A stretch of DNA of 64,000 nt. It comes from Rhopalosiphum padi. Lineage: Eukaryota > Arthropoda > Insecta > Hemiptera > Aphididae. Below the pieces are notes generated by a model, which saw only the letters and a list, made by a program, of their open reading frames with translations, ran no database searches and was not told where the DNA came from. The DNA lies in NCBI RefSeq assembly GCF_020882245.1, contig NC_083598.1, forward strand, positions 77,815,714 to 77,879,713, read 5' to 3'. The position numbers and the translations under genes were made by a program. Numbering within the stretch: position 1 is the stretch's first letter; each line of letters starts with the position of its first letter. Shown in pieces: positions 36,701 to 50,724 of this stretch.

Positions 36701-39621
36701 ATACCTCGTAATCTGTAAACTCTTCAACATAACATAATATCGTAATAATATAATGATATCCTTTTTCCGGCTAACAACCGTCCGATTATCACATACCCTA
36801 CATGTGCGATAGATTATTTACACAAAATACAATCTATATAACAGGACAATAGCATAATATTATTATTTTTATTTTGTATATTTGTACTTATTTTTTGAAG
36901 TGCACACTATAGTTATAGACATATTATATGGTCGAAGATACATAATTTTTATATCATAATTATAAAATATGTATATATAGCTCGTACGATTGACGCGACA
37001 TTTATGGTGTACTAATATTGTCGAGTTCTCGCAATACAAAGGTTTTTTTTTTTATTATCTTGTTATTTCAATTTTAAATGGCGTAGTAATATAAATTAGA
37101 TACATATATTATCATATACATGTAATATATTATTAGTTGCGCGTGCTGGTCGACGTCGATACAAGGCGAATGCATCGAGTTAAATAATTTGCTCCGAAGC
37201 GACAGATTTTTATTGTGTATGTCAATCTTTTTGCCAATAAAATAGACTTTATGGTTTGTAATTTTTACGTGGGACCTGCATAGTATAAAAATTTAAAGTC
37301 ACGTCGATCCCATCAATACTATTCGTGCCATTGTGTATATGACACGAATTTTATAGTGATTTTTATTATGTAGCTGCCTTTATAATAATTAGACTAGCAT
37401 AAAGTATAGCTGCAGGTGTACATCACAGCGTCGAACGGCGATCGTGTTTTTGGATAACTTTTTTTTTATCGTCGTCGTCGTATTTATTGTCAATAATTTT
37501 TTATCATCTATACTAAGCGAGGAGATTATGCAGCCACTTGTGTCGACTATGATATAGTACGCCAATAAGTATATGCGCAGAGTTTCGCAACGCGTCCAAA
37601 GCGAATCGACGTTACGTTATCGATCTGCAATCCTCTCGTATACGCAAATATACTCATGAAGAGTATACAGAGTTATACATAGGCGTAAAAACATCTATAC
37701 AATTCATCAAATAAATTTACTGGTACGTACATATATTATAATAATATATAAATAAATTATACGACGCGATTATGATATAAATATAATATTATATATTTAT
37801 TAATTATTAATGGGGCCCAGATTTAAATTCCCTTAAAACTATCAAAAACTTCCCTAAAAATTTATTTTCAACACAATAATTCTCTTAAAAATTAACCAAT
37901 TTTTTTTTATAGGCACGCAACTATGCAAATGATAAAAAAAACAGAGGTTTAATTTTAGTTATTTTTAAATTTCTATATCTTAACAAAACTATCAATAATA
38001 CAAAAACAAAATACCGAACTTCAGCATCCAAAATAAATAAACAGTAAACTGAAAATAAATGTAATTGCGATATATGTCTGCAACTGATCAATTATTTTTT
38101 ATTTATTTTAGTTCCTGTAAGACACGGTATCCAATAATTTTTAAGGATAAATATAGATAAAGATGTTATCATATTCAAATATGTACACATATATAACGAT
38201 CGACATTTTGTACGGATACTTAAAAACTATTAAAATAAATAATATTAACACAATATTACTTGATATAATATTTGGAATTTCTTAATTTACATTAAGAATT
38301 CGTTCAATTTTTTCATATAATAAGCACTAAAAATTAATAAAATTAATTGAAAATGCTAAAATTAATCTAAAAATTAAAAACATAAGTTTTACCTTTGAAA
38401 TACATTAAATTACATTTTCTTACTTTAAATAAATTATAAACTTGGAATACATTGTCTTAAAGCATCCTAAAATTAATGCATTTTGCATTGAAATTCAGTT
38501 CCTAATAAATAAAATACTTGCCTCGTAGATCACTTTATTATAATAATCATTATTCATATTATTAGTACATTATTATATGAGCAAGATTGGTACTAAAATA
38601 GAGTCCAAGTGGAGCAAATGCGATCTCTATCCTAATATTTTATTGCGCCCCTAATATACTTTCTATATATCAACATATTAAAATGCTTATAAAGTTATGC
38701 CATTTTAATTTGTGTATATTATATAGTATTATCTTACATATTAATAATATATAATATAATATAAGATATCATTATTGTTTTATTATCTTAAATCGTATTT
38801 AGTATAATATAATCATAGGTATTGAAAAGGTAATTAATTTTTTTTATTTTTTAGTACAATTAATACTTTTTTATTTTATCACATAACATGTAATATATGT
38901 TAATTAAAAGTAAGTGCATCGATAAAGATAATATTAAAATATTCCCCCCCCCATTGACCATTATAAAAAAATATTACCTTAATAGTGAAAAAAAGGCAGC
39001 ACTGGATATACTAGATTAAAAATGACCAAGGTAAATTGAATACATACCTAACTAAAGTAAGGCCCATGAAGTATGAACACATTGTGATTTGTGCTTACAA
39101 CATTCTCCTAAATCGGCAATCGCACAATAACACCTAATAACTCATTAATTAATAATTTAACGGTAATATTATTGTCAAGCGGTATTATGAGTGACATGGG
39201 AGTACCTTGTGACAGAACTTTAAAATTGGATTCGAAGATAGGTTGATAGAATGAGCTTTTGGAGGAATGAAATGTTTCAAGAGAATAGACACTAAACCTA
39301 AATTTTAAGAATACAGAATATCATTTTTTTTTTTTAAAGTACAGAATATTATTTTTTTAAGATAACAAACCTGTTGTTCTTACATTGAATACATTTGTAA
39401 CGATAATCGTCACATCGGCTATAATCGGTTATAAAAATTGTTCTGACTGTTTAAAAATAAAACGAAATATTGCATATATATTTTGTTCAGAACTATTCTG
39501 TTAATTTGTTGTTTTAAAACCTCAGGAAAAATATCATTACAGAAAGTGTATACGACATTGATAAGCGTGTGTACGTATATTTTATCTTCAATACAAAACG
39601 CCTCGATTGACACCAATCAGC
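33788..39621. other. Gene-poor AT-rich region upstream of the carboxypeptidase
   Basis: I see no exon. Short ORFs (34565-34990) are low-complexity. A patch at 37130-37650 is richer in CG (gtcgacgtcg, cgtcgtcgtcg) and could be regulatory or 5' UTR DNA for the gene starting at 39622. The diverged hAT element at 37811 is listed separately. Confidence 0.4.
37811..38504. mobile_element. Old copy of the TAGGG hAT MITE
   Basis: Left end TGGGGCCCAGATTTAAA and complement of the right end TAGGAACTGAATTTCAA are diverged versions of the ends at 22486-23105. The internal order is similar (cttaaaac near the left end, gcattttgcattgaaa near the right). Flanks attattaa and ataaataa match at 6 of 8, but both are AT-only, so this is weak. 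Confidence 0.6.
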
Positions 39622-42600
39622 ATGATTATGATTATGAACACCGTCAACGCTCTGCGGAGTTCTATAATCGTGCTAACGATCGTGTTCGCAGCGTCTTCAG
39701 CATCTCATTCAAGGATTGGATTCGATAAATACCACAACCACAAAGAGATGACTAATTATTTAATGGAAATAACTGAAGAATTTTCCAACATTTCATCGCT
39801 GTATTCGATTGGCAAGTCAGTTTTAAGTACGTATAACACGTCATGCTATAGTATATGTATAATGGTATTATTAAAATAAGAACTAGAGAAAAACAGTAAA
39901 AGAAGTTGTAACTTGTAGGATATATGGGCATACAATATTCAGCAATTGAATTAATCGTTTATTATAATAATTTAATAATTAACTTTCAATACAAAAATCG
40001 GATTTTACACCACTTCATTTTAGTATACATACATGTCTTCACGTAATGTCTTCACTATACCTATGTATAACAAAGACAACTATTTTAATATAATATCGTA
40101 TACTTATTTATATTTATAATATTGTATTCGGCGTTTCCCTATAAAGAACGTGAACTGTGGGCCGTCAAATTAACTACTGCAACTGAACTGCTGGGTGTGC
40201 CAAACATTAAAATTGTCGGGAATATACACGGTAACGAGCCCGTAGGAAGAGAAATCATTTTACATCTGATTCAAGTAAGTCATTCACATGAGATTATAAA
40301 TAACTTTAAATTTTAAATATTAAGAGATTGATATATAAGCACACTATTGAGATGAATCATTTAATGTAAGACACTCATTATTTCAAAAACACTAACACTT
40401 TTGAAGATATTTCTTCTGCATAATTTTATATTGTTACAAAACAATATTATTTACTATGTTTTATTGTTATCGTTTTTTGAGTTTCTTACTTTTTTGAATG
40501 ACAACACAAATTTTTAATATCACATTTCCTAAACAGTATATTGTTCGAAGTACTTTGACCTACAACAATTTCGGACAAATAGTAGACAATAAATATATTA
40601 GTTATAAGTATTTAAAAGGTAAAAATTTATATAAGTGAAGTAGTGGATTAACATTTTATGGTATACACATAGCGGCTGCACTCCACTATGCCCGCACTTA
40701 TTTAAACTTTAAATATTAATAATTCATAAACTATTCAATATTCATCCTTTTTAAAATCAAAACATTACAATAAATTAGTCAACAAATATATTTTAGTACT
40801 CTAATTCAAGTTTGAAAACGAATACTTTAACTCTAATTTGATCTTAAAACGCATGAGTTCTTTAATACAATTATAGAACAATGAGCAAGATAAAAACAAA
40901 CAGCCCATGAAAATAAAGATGTAGACAATATAATTTCGATTTAATTATTTTTTTATTGTAATATTTACGCAATAGTAGTTATAAGAAAAATTATAAAAAT
41001 ATAGATTCAATTTCAAAATGTACGTTTACTGGTTTACTAGTTAGTGTAGCCACGTGCCCATCACTACACACATTTATTGGCTATTGCGTATATATTTAAT
41101 AATTCAAAGTATAAAACATGTTTATGTTCAAAATTTACAGTATTTATTGGATAACAATTCGAAAAACAAAGCAATTAACAATCTGTTGCGAACCACCATC
41201 ATTCACTTGTTGCCGAGCATGAATCCGGACGGATTCGAACTTTCTGAGCCTCAACCTTGTCCTAACGATGGGATGCATATTTCAGGTTCTAGGTAAAAAA
41301 GTTTTGTTGTTATTTATCATTTACGTTTTTCTACCTAGAAAGCTATTGTTGATTTTATTTAATTGACTATCACTATATTATCTTATTTATTTATAGAGGA
41401 AACGCAAACACTTTTGATTTAAATCGAAATTTTCCGGACATGTTTAATCCACACACAGTGCCACTGCAACCCGAAACCAAAGCAATTATGGGGTGGTTAA
41501 AATCTGTACCGTTCGTCATGTCTCTAAGCTTACACGGTGGCGCTTTGGTGGCCAATTTCCCTTACGATGGTTCACCGGATTCGGGTGAGTATTATTATTT
41601 ATTATTTGACAACTAATATATATATAAAACTATAACAATAAAATAATTCGATTCTATTAGCAATTTTGAGTTGAAGATAAGAGTTCTAATAAATAAAGTA
41701 CCTAAATAAATATCGTCATGCTAAATATGTTATTTTGTACTTGTATCGCCCATGTTATTTAATTTCAATCTATCGATAATACACTTTATAATTCTGAACA
41801 TATTATAACGTATACGCGTAACTATGTGAAAAATTATTTAAAAAAAAAATATTAATTGTTTCATCACTTATATACCAATGGTTCAAAGGTACAAAAATAT
41901 AATAATTATAAAATAAAGTTATAATTTGGTTTTAAGAATTTTAAGACGAGCGTAATCAGTATTTTCGCCAACATTGATAATATATTCTCTCATATGCATA
42001 GAATTTATGTAGGTATAAATCTATAAAGTTATTTTATAAGTACAATTTTACAAATTCAAATATATTGATTGGTCGTTTTTGAATTTTTATACAAATATTA
42101 TTATCAAATAATCCAAAAATAACAATATATATATCTACCTATATATATATATACCTATATTATATCAAAGGTGGCCAATAAGTCGATCGCGACTTCCTTT
42201 CGCATATTCTTGAAGTTGTAGATTTTTTTCAGAAAACAAATAAAACATTTTTTTTTTTTTTTGTGTAAATTTGTTTATCCCGTGAGTACAGAAATTAGAT
42301 TTAGAGAAAGGTAATAAATAACTATGAAAAACGAAATTATATACAACATACACTGATATCGAGTAGCTATACGTAGCTACATATAGGTAGTATAGGTACA
42401 TTGGTTATACATAATATAAATTAATTAAATAAACACAATAATAATATAATAATAATAATAATACGTTAAAAGCAATAATTTGTAATCAAATATATTAAAA
42501 AAATACATGTTGTGTAAAACTGTGAAATCAAACAATACTAATTATAAGTGTAACACGCATGTATATAAAATATATTTTTGTTTATTGACATTTTTTTTGT

Positions 42601-45600
42601 CGATCGCAACAACCTGGAAAAACTCAGAAATCGATCACAAGTCTATTAAAATTGGCCAACACTGTTATATATGATAAGTTAGATGCATATTTGTATTATT
42701 CTATAACAAGTGTAGTCAACTTAAATAGACTTGAGATTGAATTTTTCTACGTCGTTATGATCGATCAAAAACAAAAATATATTTTATATTTTTATATACA
42801 TGCACGTTACACTTTTTTTATATAGATCTATTTTTTTTTAGAATATTAATAAGTAATAACAATAACGTTTAATTTAATAGTCTTACACAAAACGTATTTT
42901 AATATATTTGATAACAAATTATTACTTTTAACTTATTTTTATTTGTTTTCTGCAAAATATTTAAGAAAAGACGAAGAATTCGTGTAGCGATCGACCAGTT
43001 GGCCACCCCGCCCACCCCTGCTCTATAAATTATAATATTAAAACTTGTAGAACATTATAAATATAATCTGTATATAATATATAATACATATATGTATATA
43101 ATGCCGCTTACTTTTCAACAATAACTACTATTCATTAATTTGTAATAATGTATAATATTGTATAATATTACATTATTACTTGGCCTAGCCTCTGTTTGAT
43201 ATTTTCGATAAATATAGGTATGTATTTTTGCACTTAATAATATTGTTTAATATTCTAATGATTTGATTTGATTATAATTTTATAAATAAATAACATCATA
43301 CATAATGATATTACCTATATCATATTATATATATTAGTGTATATATTTCAAAATTTTAATTCCGTTATAACATTTTTATATGGATATTATCATTTGTATT
43401 TTATCATGACAGTACCAGGAAAGTTGCAGAAATTAAACGAAACATTGAAAATCGCCGATGTGTTTGAACTCTACGAAATATTTCGAAATGGTAAAAATAT
43501 CAAAATGAAATTTTAAATATGAATACATATTTTACGCACGTGGTCCTATAATATGTAGAATCTCATCACATCACAAAATTTGTTATTAGGGCGCTTAAAA
43601 AAAAAGTCACAACCAATAATAATATACTTGAACATCATATTATGTATAATATTACGCTAAGTGATCAAATTACTTATAAATACTTATTGTGTATAGTATA
43701 CTATGGCTTAAGATATTAATATTATATCGCTCATTGCAGACTAACTAATTATATTATTAATTATACTAAGATACACGTTATCTAAACTCTATAAAGCATG
43801 AATTCGTATTTATAGTAATTCAATTTGTAATATCAGCCCGTAATAACTAATTCAACATTTTTTAGGAGATTAACATGACATAATATTATTATAATAATCA
43901 ATAATCAATAAAATAATATAACAAAAATTCATATTTTTTTATTAAATTGTTTAGCATGTGTAAATAATTTAATACCACGGTTTTTAAGTGTCTAATTAAT
44001 TATTTTTACTATTTTAAATTTTAGATTCTAGTTACAATCATAATAGCAAGAATACGGAAAGTTTAACACCAGACGATGACATATTTCGATTTTTAGCTAA
44101 ACAATATGCCGTTTTGCACCCGACTATGCATAACGGTCTAAGCTGTGGAGATGACTATTTAAAATTCAAAGATGGCATAACAAATGGAGCTGCTTGGTAT
44201 CAAGTAATAGGTAGGTATGTTTTTAAAACTTCATAGCTTATAAATGTAAACTATGAGAACTATGATATATTAAGAATTGGTACTCCACGTCTTTATGGAT
44301 CACGCAGTATATCGTATATTACATGTTAATATGTTAGGTATACATATTAATACTATGTATAATTATAAATTATAATACATAAACGATATTATTCATTATC
44401 TCACTATATTATATAAAAATAAACTGTAGTTTTCATTATAAGTAAAGTAAAGTTAATACATTTTTCCACAGGAAGCATGCAAGATTACAATTACGTATGG
44501 CATGGATGTATGGAAATCACTTTGGAAATGTCTTGTTGCAAGTATCCACCAGCCTCATTTTTGAAATCTCACTGGGAAGATCATTTAAAGGTAACATATA
44601 ATTATTACAAAATTCCAACTATTGATAAAATTATATGTAATACCCGTATTTTTAAAGTATTATAGAACACTATATAATACTATAACTTTTATGATAATTG
44701 ATAGTACTCGTAAAAATCTTTAAATTTACAACGATAAATTAGGTAGTATGGTAATAATACATTTAGTTTTATTACTTTTATTATGTGTTCTAGATATTTT
44801 ATATTTTCTTATATTTTCTTTTTATAGATATCAGTCTCATATTATAGTCATGTCTAGACAAAAACGAATAATATGTCTTTATAATACTCGTAATTACAAA
44901 TTATTATCGGTTTGATTTGATTTTAGCCACTTTTGACATGGATGCAACAAGCGCACAGAGGCATTAAGGGTATCGTCACGGACAGGATAACTGGAAAACC
45001 CATATCAAACGCCATTGTTAGCCTTACAGATCGTGAAAATTATGTCAACACGACCGTAAACGGAGAATACTGGAAAATACTACTTTCCGGTGTATACAAG
45101 TTACGCGTGAGTATTTTATAAAAGTAAAAAATCTATAATATTATGTATAATATATTATAATGTGCGATAAAATAAAAAACTAAATCTACCGAAACACACT
45201 ATATACGTCAATTTAAATGTGGTATTAGATTAAGTGGCACTCATGTAGTAGGAAAAGAGAGGAACTGCAAGCTTAAAAAAGTTTGCATCGATCGGTGCAG
45301 TCTTGCATCTCATAGTTTAACCCTTTAAAAGGTAAATTTAATACATCATCTAAAATAAATCGTGTCAACTATTTTTATTCAAGTTGTTATAATTAAAGAT
45401 AAGTTAATGAATTGAGGATTTAAACCTTTTTGAAGTAGTTACTATAATAACCACCGTTCATTTAGTACTAAACTCGAGTGGTTTATACATTAATAACCAA
45501 CCATTTACTACTTTGTTATTTATATTACTAAAATAAATACATTTTTTCATGATACTTTTTAAAAATTACGCCATTAAAAAAAAATCTATAAGTACAGCAA

Positions 45601-46433
45601 AAAAAAAACAATAATTGAATTCGAATTCTTAATTTAATTCAATTACTTTTTAATAACTTATCATATTGCCTAGAAAAAAATGTATATAACTTTGGTGTTT
45701 AGTAGTTCTTGTACTAAAATAAATCTAAAACAACTGCTGCAGTGAACAATTTATTATAATTATCATATTTTTTTTTTATAATTTCTTTTTAAAATGTATT
45801 TAAAAAAATAAACACTGATCTGTTCTTCAGTATTAATAATTATGTTATAATAATGTACTACCGCTTATTGAACCTGGGCAGGTGAAAGCGATCGGATACG
45901 ACGAGAAAATCGTTCGAGTGAAGGTGCCGGAGGAACAAGAGTATCAGGAGCAAGGGCCTCGGCCACAATTGGTGAATGTCCAGTTGGAACCAACGAAGAA
46001 GAAGACGATAGCTGACAGCAGCAGCACCGTAAGTGACAACGATCACCACAACACTTATTGGGTGTCAAACGGTGACCGACATGGCGCGACGGATCGGGCG
46101 GCGGCGGCGGAGACGTCTGCCGATAATGATGTCGTACTTCTCGGTGCGGATCGGCCTTTGCATAACGTACACAAATCGTCCATCGATAAACATTTATTAT
46201 TGGAGGTCGACGTGGAGGTCGACGACGACGACGATAACAATGACGAATACTCCGTCCGCAATGGTAAAAGATACGACATCATTCGGCTGCAATCGATGCG
46301 ACCGCCGTTGCCCGTTCAGTCATCGTCCTCTCATTCCAGTAACAATTTTCCACCTCGCGTAACCGGCGTGGTAACAACGCTGTCTCTGTACCTATTGCGG
46401 TTCTCGTATTTCAATGTACACGTATTCTTGTAA
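39622..46433 (+). CDS. M14B metallocarboxypeptidase, carboxypeptidase M/D-like
   Basis: A secreted or surface zinc exopeptidase that trims C-terminal Lys/Arg from peptides, by family. Nine exons: 39622-39826, 40147-40274, 41141-41292, 41397-41584, 43413-43490, 44025-44210, 44472-44590, 44927-45106, 45882-46433; 595 residues. The first in-frame ATG is 39622; it opens a signal peptide (SSIIVLTIVFAASSAS). Zinc ligands are H96 and E99 (GNIHGNE) and H208 (SLHGG), substrate-binding N171-R172 (DLNRNFPD), and the catalytic Glu is about 331 (EITLEMS). A transthyretin-like domain follows (GIKGIVTDRITGKPISNAIV). Exon 9 adds a long polar tail with Ala- and Asp-rich runs (VDDDDDNND) and a hydrophobic end (VVTTLSLYLLRF) that could be a GPI signal, as in CPM. 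A single catalytic domain argues against full-length CPD. Exon 9 is clearly GC-richer than its surroundings. Introns 4 and 2 carry repeats. Confidence 0.9.
40470..40770. repeat. Interspersed repeat copy in carboxypeptidase intron 2
   Basis: Contains tttcggacaaatagt, cacttatttaaactttaaat and cataaactattc in the same order as two segments at about 47040-47250 and 47450-47690. I see no terminal repeats or ORF. Confidence 0.45.
42166..42664. mobile_element. hAT MITE (GGTGGCCAA family), copy 1, carboxypeptidase intron 4
   Basis: The left end CAAAGGTGGCCAATAAGTC and complement of the right end CAGTGTTGGCCAATTTTAA are inverted. The interior (acgttaaaagcaataattt, gtaacacgcatgtatataaa) matches the reverse complement of the element at 42707-43020. 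Flanks are AT-only, so a target duplication cannot be judged. Confidence 0.7.
42707..43020. mobile_element. hAT MITE (GGTGGCCAA family), copy 2, inverted
   Basis: The right end, read in complement, CAGGGGTGGGCGGGGTGGCC..CTGGTCGATCGC, pairs with left CAAGTGTAGTCAACTTAAA. Flanks ttctataa (42699-42706) and ctctataa (43021-43028) match at 7 of 8. It lies 42 bp from copy 1 in opposite orientation, forming a large imperfect palindrome in the intron. Confidence 0.75.
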
Positions 46434-49400
46434 TTGTCGTCATCGATGATTACGATTTTAGCTTAATTTGTATTATAATATCAATAATATCATAATATCA
46501 TCATTCATCATACTCGTGTTCTTGGATATATTGTCATTTAACTAAGTACACAAATTAGTATAACGCTATTTATACAAATTTTAGCTGATAGTTACAATAC
46601 TAGGTGGCGGCGAACCTGTAGCTCAATGTCTTTTTCATGCATGGTAACTTCGCGGGCAAACGCACATTTAAAAATCTTGGGTTTACAAAAATGTGTCCAA
46701 TATTCATCCATCGTTTTCAAATGCATTATACTTGATGATTATGTTAACGTAGACAATCGCATTAATTTAAAAACTATTTACATTTTTGAAAATTTTTTTT
46801 TACATAATTTCAAATCTGTAACGACTATACCTATAATTAATATATAATGTAGTTCATTATTTATTAATTGATCATCAGGTTATAACAATACAGCTGAAAA
46901 TAATCATTCTTATCCATTCAAAGTAATACTCATTATTTTAGAAGGCTAACGTTTTTGAAAATATTTTTACATAATTTTAAGTGGTTATTTAAAAAAACCA
47001 ACATTTGAAAAAAATATGATATTTTTATAATTTTTTATTGTATAGTAACTTTTAAACGTTTTTAACTTTTTAAACGACAACATGCATTTTTATTTTATAT
47101 TTCTAAGCAGAATATACTTAAAAGTTATAACTTATGAAACTTTATGAAAAATGTGCAGAGTAGGAGACCAACATTTGTATGAGAGAGTGCCCTTCCACTC
47201 CGCTTATCTAAACTTTAAATACTTATTACTCATAAACTATTCGTCCAAAATTCGATTTTTATGTATTGAAATACTTTACAAAAAAGTTTGCTTTGCAAAA
47301 TAAATAAAATATGCATGATGTTCTTGTCATTAACTGAAATAAAAAAAACTTAAAAATATTATAACATATAAAGAAACAGTAATAAATATTTTTTTCGTCA
47401 ATAATTGTTTATAATTATTTAAATGTATACAAAAATTTGTTTTTTTTTTAAATAATTGTACATATAAAATTTAATAATTTTTAAAGTTTTTACTTTTTTT
47501 AAGATAACATACATTTTTAATTTCATATTTCAAAGTAGAAAAATAATTGGAATATTTTGTTATTTATAAAGTATTAATTAAATTTCGGACGAATAGTTAT
47601 TGTGTTATTATAGGTATCTAGCAAAATGTTGGTCAACTACTCCACTTGCCCACTTGTATAAGTTTGAAATACCTATAAGGCTACCTATAACCATAGTTTA
47701 AGTCATGTACTACTTGTTAAAAATGTACATAAGAATATTAAGTCATATTACTCATATTATAATATTATATATTAGGTAAATCGAAATCGATTATTTTTTT
47801 TTCATATCATTATATATTGTTTCGTTTTATAACATTGACACGGGTCGCGGGTGTCGGGTGTCAATTATTCATTAAAGAAAATGTACTTTTTATAAAAGTT
47901 GTGTTATTTTTAGTAGGTGTATAAGATAAGATATACGTGCCACGTGCGTATACACATCTATACTTAGTTCTTAACTATCGATTATCGCCTGTAAAATATT
48001 ATTCTATAAATACGTCCCTTCGACTATATAATTTATATTTATGTTATTGTATTCTATTGTCAACCTTCATTATGTTATTGTGTGTGCACTGTGTATACAA
48101 TAACAACTTGAAATATTTAGGTAATTTGTATATGGCATAGTAATATTTACTAATAATACTATAAGATTTTGCTAGTGAAATGTCTTAGTACTAATTAGTT
48201 CCGTGTATGTTTTTGTTTTCGAGCTGTATGAACATTGAACTATAACTTTTCATACATATGTATATTTTTTAATTTATATAAAATAACGTAGGTTATACGT
48301 TTAATCATCTTATGATTGATATATTATTGTGTACGTTGTATGTCTATATTATAATTTAACATGGTGTTTGTAGCTTGTGCAGCGTTCATATAGAATAATA
48401 ATAGTATAATGTACAAAATGTCTTAAACTACTCGCACTTTAAAACTATTTTTTTAATTATTCCGAACCATTCGATTACAATATTTGTAATATTTATATTT
48501 TATTATACTAATAATTAATAAATAATAATATAATTATATTAATTAAATAATATTTGTGTATGTGTTGATCTAACGACCCTATTGTTTATTAATCCGGTGG
48601 TGGAAATCTATTCAGTATTATCAAAATTGTTTATTGCAATAAAACCGAAATGGCGAAATGTATATTCATCGTAATAATAATATATTATTATAAATTTATA
48701 ATATTATACGTATCATAATTTCTCGTTTCACTATTTCAGGCATCAACATATTATAACGCCGGCAGTATTATAATATTAACCGTTATTCGTATAATATATT
48801 TAATGGTCTTGTGATTTTCACTATTTGTACGATTTTCTAATGATCAATATGTATATAAATATAATAATAATATACATATACCTAGTAGATTTATTTATGA
48901 GATTTCTATTTTTATTATCGGCGAAAAAATATTGGATGACGGTTTGTATAGGCTGATTGGTGTTATTTTACGACGCAGTAACGTACCTATATTGCCTATA
49001 CGGTTAGCCGTTCTATATGCATTACGTGTGAAAAACACGTCATGAGAAATACAATTTTTAAAAAGCCGTGGAAGAAATGCTGTATAACATGTTTTGAGTG
49101 TATCTTGGCATAGAGAGAATTTGCTACTTTAATTAACGTCTCATCGCGACACAAAAATTGTTTAATAATCATCGCTAATACATATTATCGACTATAGTTT
49201 AACACCCTTTAACCTAATCAATTTTATTGAATGTACTTTATCTTAATAAAATTGTAAAACTTTGTATGCAAATAAACTATACAATTTATTTTGAGTAAAC
49301 ATAAATTAAATAATAATCTGAAACAAATAGATAATAATAATGTTGTCAGGAGGAAAATAATACAGAGGAATACAATTTTTAACGATTGGACGCCTTCATT

Positions 49401-50144
49401 ATTTTTCCATATGGCCGTGCGTGTGGTTGGTGTGCCTGAAAAGCCTCCTAATTTAAAATGTAAATATAATTTTTGAAATAATAATTCTTAATTTTTTAAC
49501 AAAAATATATCATCAATATCGATTACAATTTAAATTCATTACCATAAACGTGTTATGTAAAACTATAATAGAAACTATAAGTATATTTTAATATAATATA
49601 CATTAAACATTTTAATATTAATTTTTACATTTAAGTCAAATACTCAAATGCCCATGTGTTTGTATAATATTCGAAGTATGACCAATGACCATTAAAATAA
49701 AATAATACAATAAATAAAAATTAATTAATTAATTAATAGTAAATAATAAAACGTATAATAATTGTATAATATAACTGCTGTAAATTGAATATTTAAATTC
49801 ATTAAAAACTATTAATCTAATAAATATTTTAAATTAAAAAAGATGTGAAACAAAAAAATTAAATAATTTGTAGTTTTTTTAGATTTTTTATTTTTCTTAC
49901 TTAGTTTGCACATGATGTGCTCAGTGCTCACAGAATATATAAAATATTATATATAATACGAAAATTAAACAAAAATTAATAAAATGCATGTAAAAATTGT
50001 AATCGACAGATATTGTTAAAAATACCAAAAATAATAATAAAAATGCCAATCTCAACTACTGGTGAATGTTGTAAGTTTCTACAACTTATACTTTTTGAAT
50101 AACAACAAGTATCTTAATTTCTTAAATCGCTTTAGAATATATCA
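46434..50144. other. Intergenic with two copies of an interspersed repeat
   Basis: Two direct copies of a repeat (about 47040-47250 and 47450-47690) share blocks such as aaactttttaaa, actattcgtcc/ggacgaatagt and ccaactactccactt-like ends, and match the intron copy at 40470-40770. The rest is AT-rich. The ORFs at 47937-48140 and 49291-49476 have no recognisable domain. Confidence 0.45.
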
Positions 50145-50274
50145 TTATTTTACACGATTTCGTAAAAATTTAAATTTTATATGCTCATACTCGTAAATTT
50201 TTTCTATAGATATAAATAAAAATAAAATGTATGAAACATGAAATAAAATAAAATTATAATGCCACATACTTTGT

Positions 50275-50480
50275 TCCAAATGAAAGAGACATAATCGACT
50301 TTGACTATTTGTGAACTCTTGTTTAACTGCACTAATAGCCGCTTGTTCAAAATCGGTTAAAATATAATCAGGCTGTAAAACTATATTATTTTCCGATGCA
50401 TAGTCTTGTAAATCTTGAAACATACGAATATAACATTGTTTAGACTTAGGTACTACTTAAGAGAGCAAAAACCAGAGGTA
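50275..50480 (-). pseudogene. MULE-type transposase domain fragment
   Basis: The minus strand encodes RMFQDLQDYASENN, then YILTDFEQAAISAVKQEF and LCLFHLEQS, the central block of MULE transposases (the DFExA...A...F motif followed by the C/FH zinc-binding pair), also found in FLYWCH-domain proteins. About 60 residues upstream LPLVFALL can be read but in another frame, so there is a shift or a lost intron. Immediately after FHLEQ the sequence AAAgtatgtgg looks like a splice donor. I found no following exon, so this is a remnant or part of a fragmentary gene. Confidence 0.6.
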
Positions 50481-50724
50481 AAATTCGCGAATTTGTACAA
50501 TGTTCAACTGGAGCATGAATTGAATATAACTGGTGGAATATTGTCGGTACTGTAAATAAATAATCGTACACGCGCGTTGTCGAAATGATCGAAATGATTT
50601 GATTTGACCACACCATCACATAAGAAATACCTACTATTTATTTTATCCTTATCTTTGTTTACTAAATATAAAAGAATACCGTTCATTTTATCTCAACGTT
50701 AAATAATAAAATTTAATTTTTGTT

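Noticed and set aside
45858..46282. Minus-strand ORFs with Ser runs
   Set aside because: Shadow of carboxypeptidase exon 9 and its GC-rich tail.
49291..49476. Plus-strand 61-codon ORF
   Set aside because: No recognisable motif and isolated in AT-rich DNA; I could not tie it to flanking exons.
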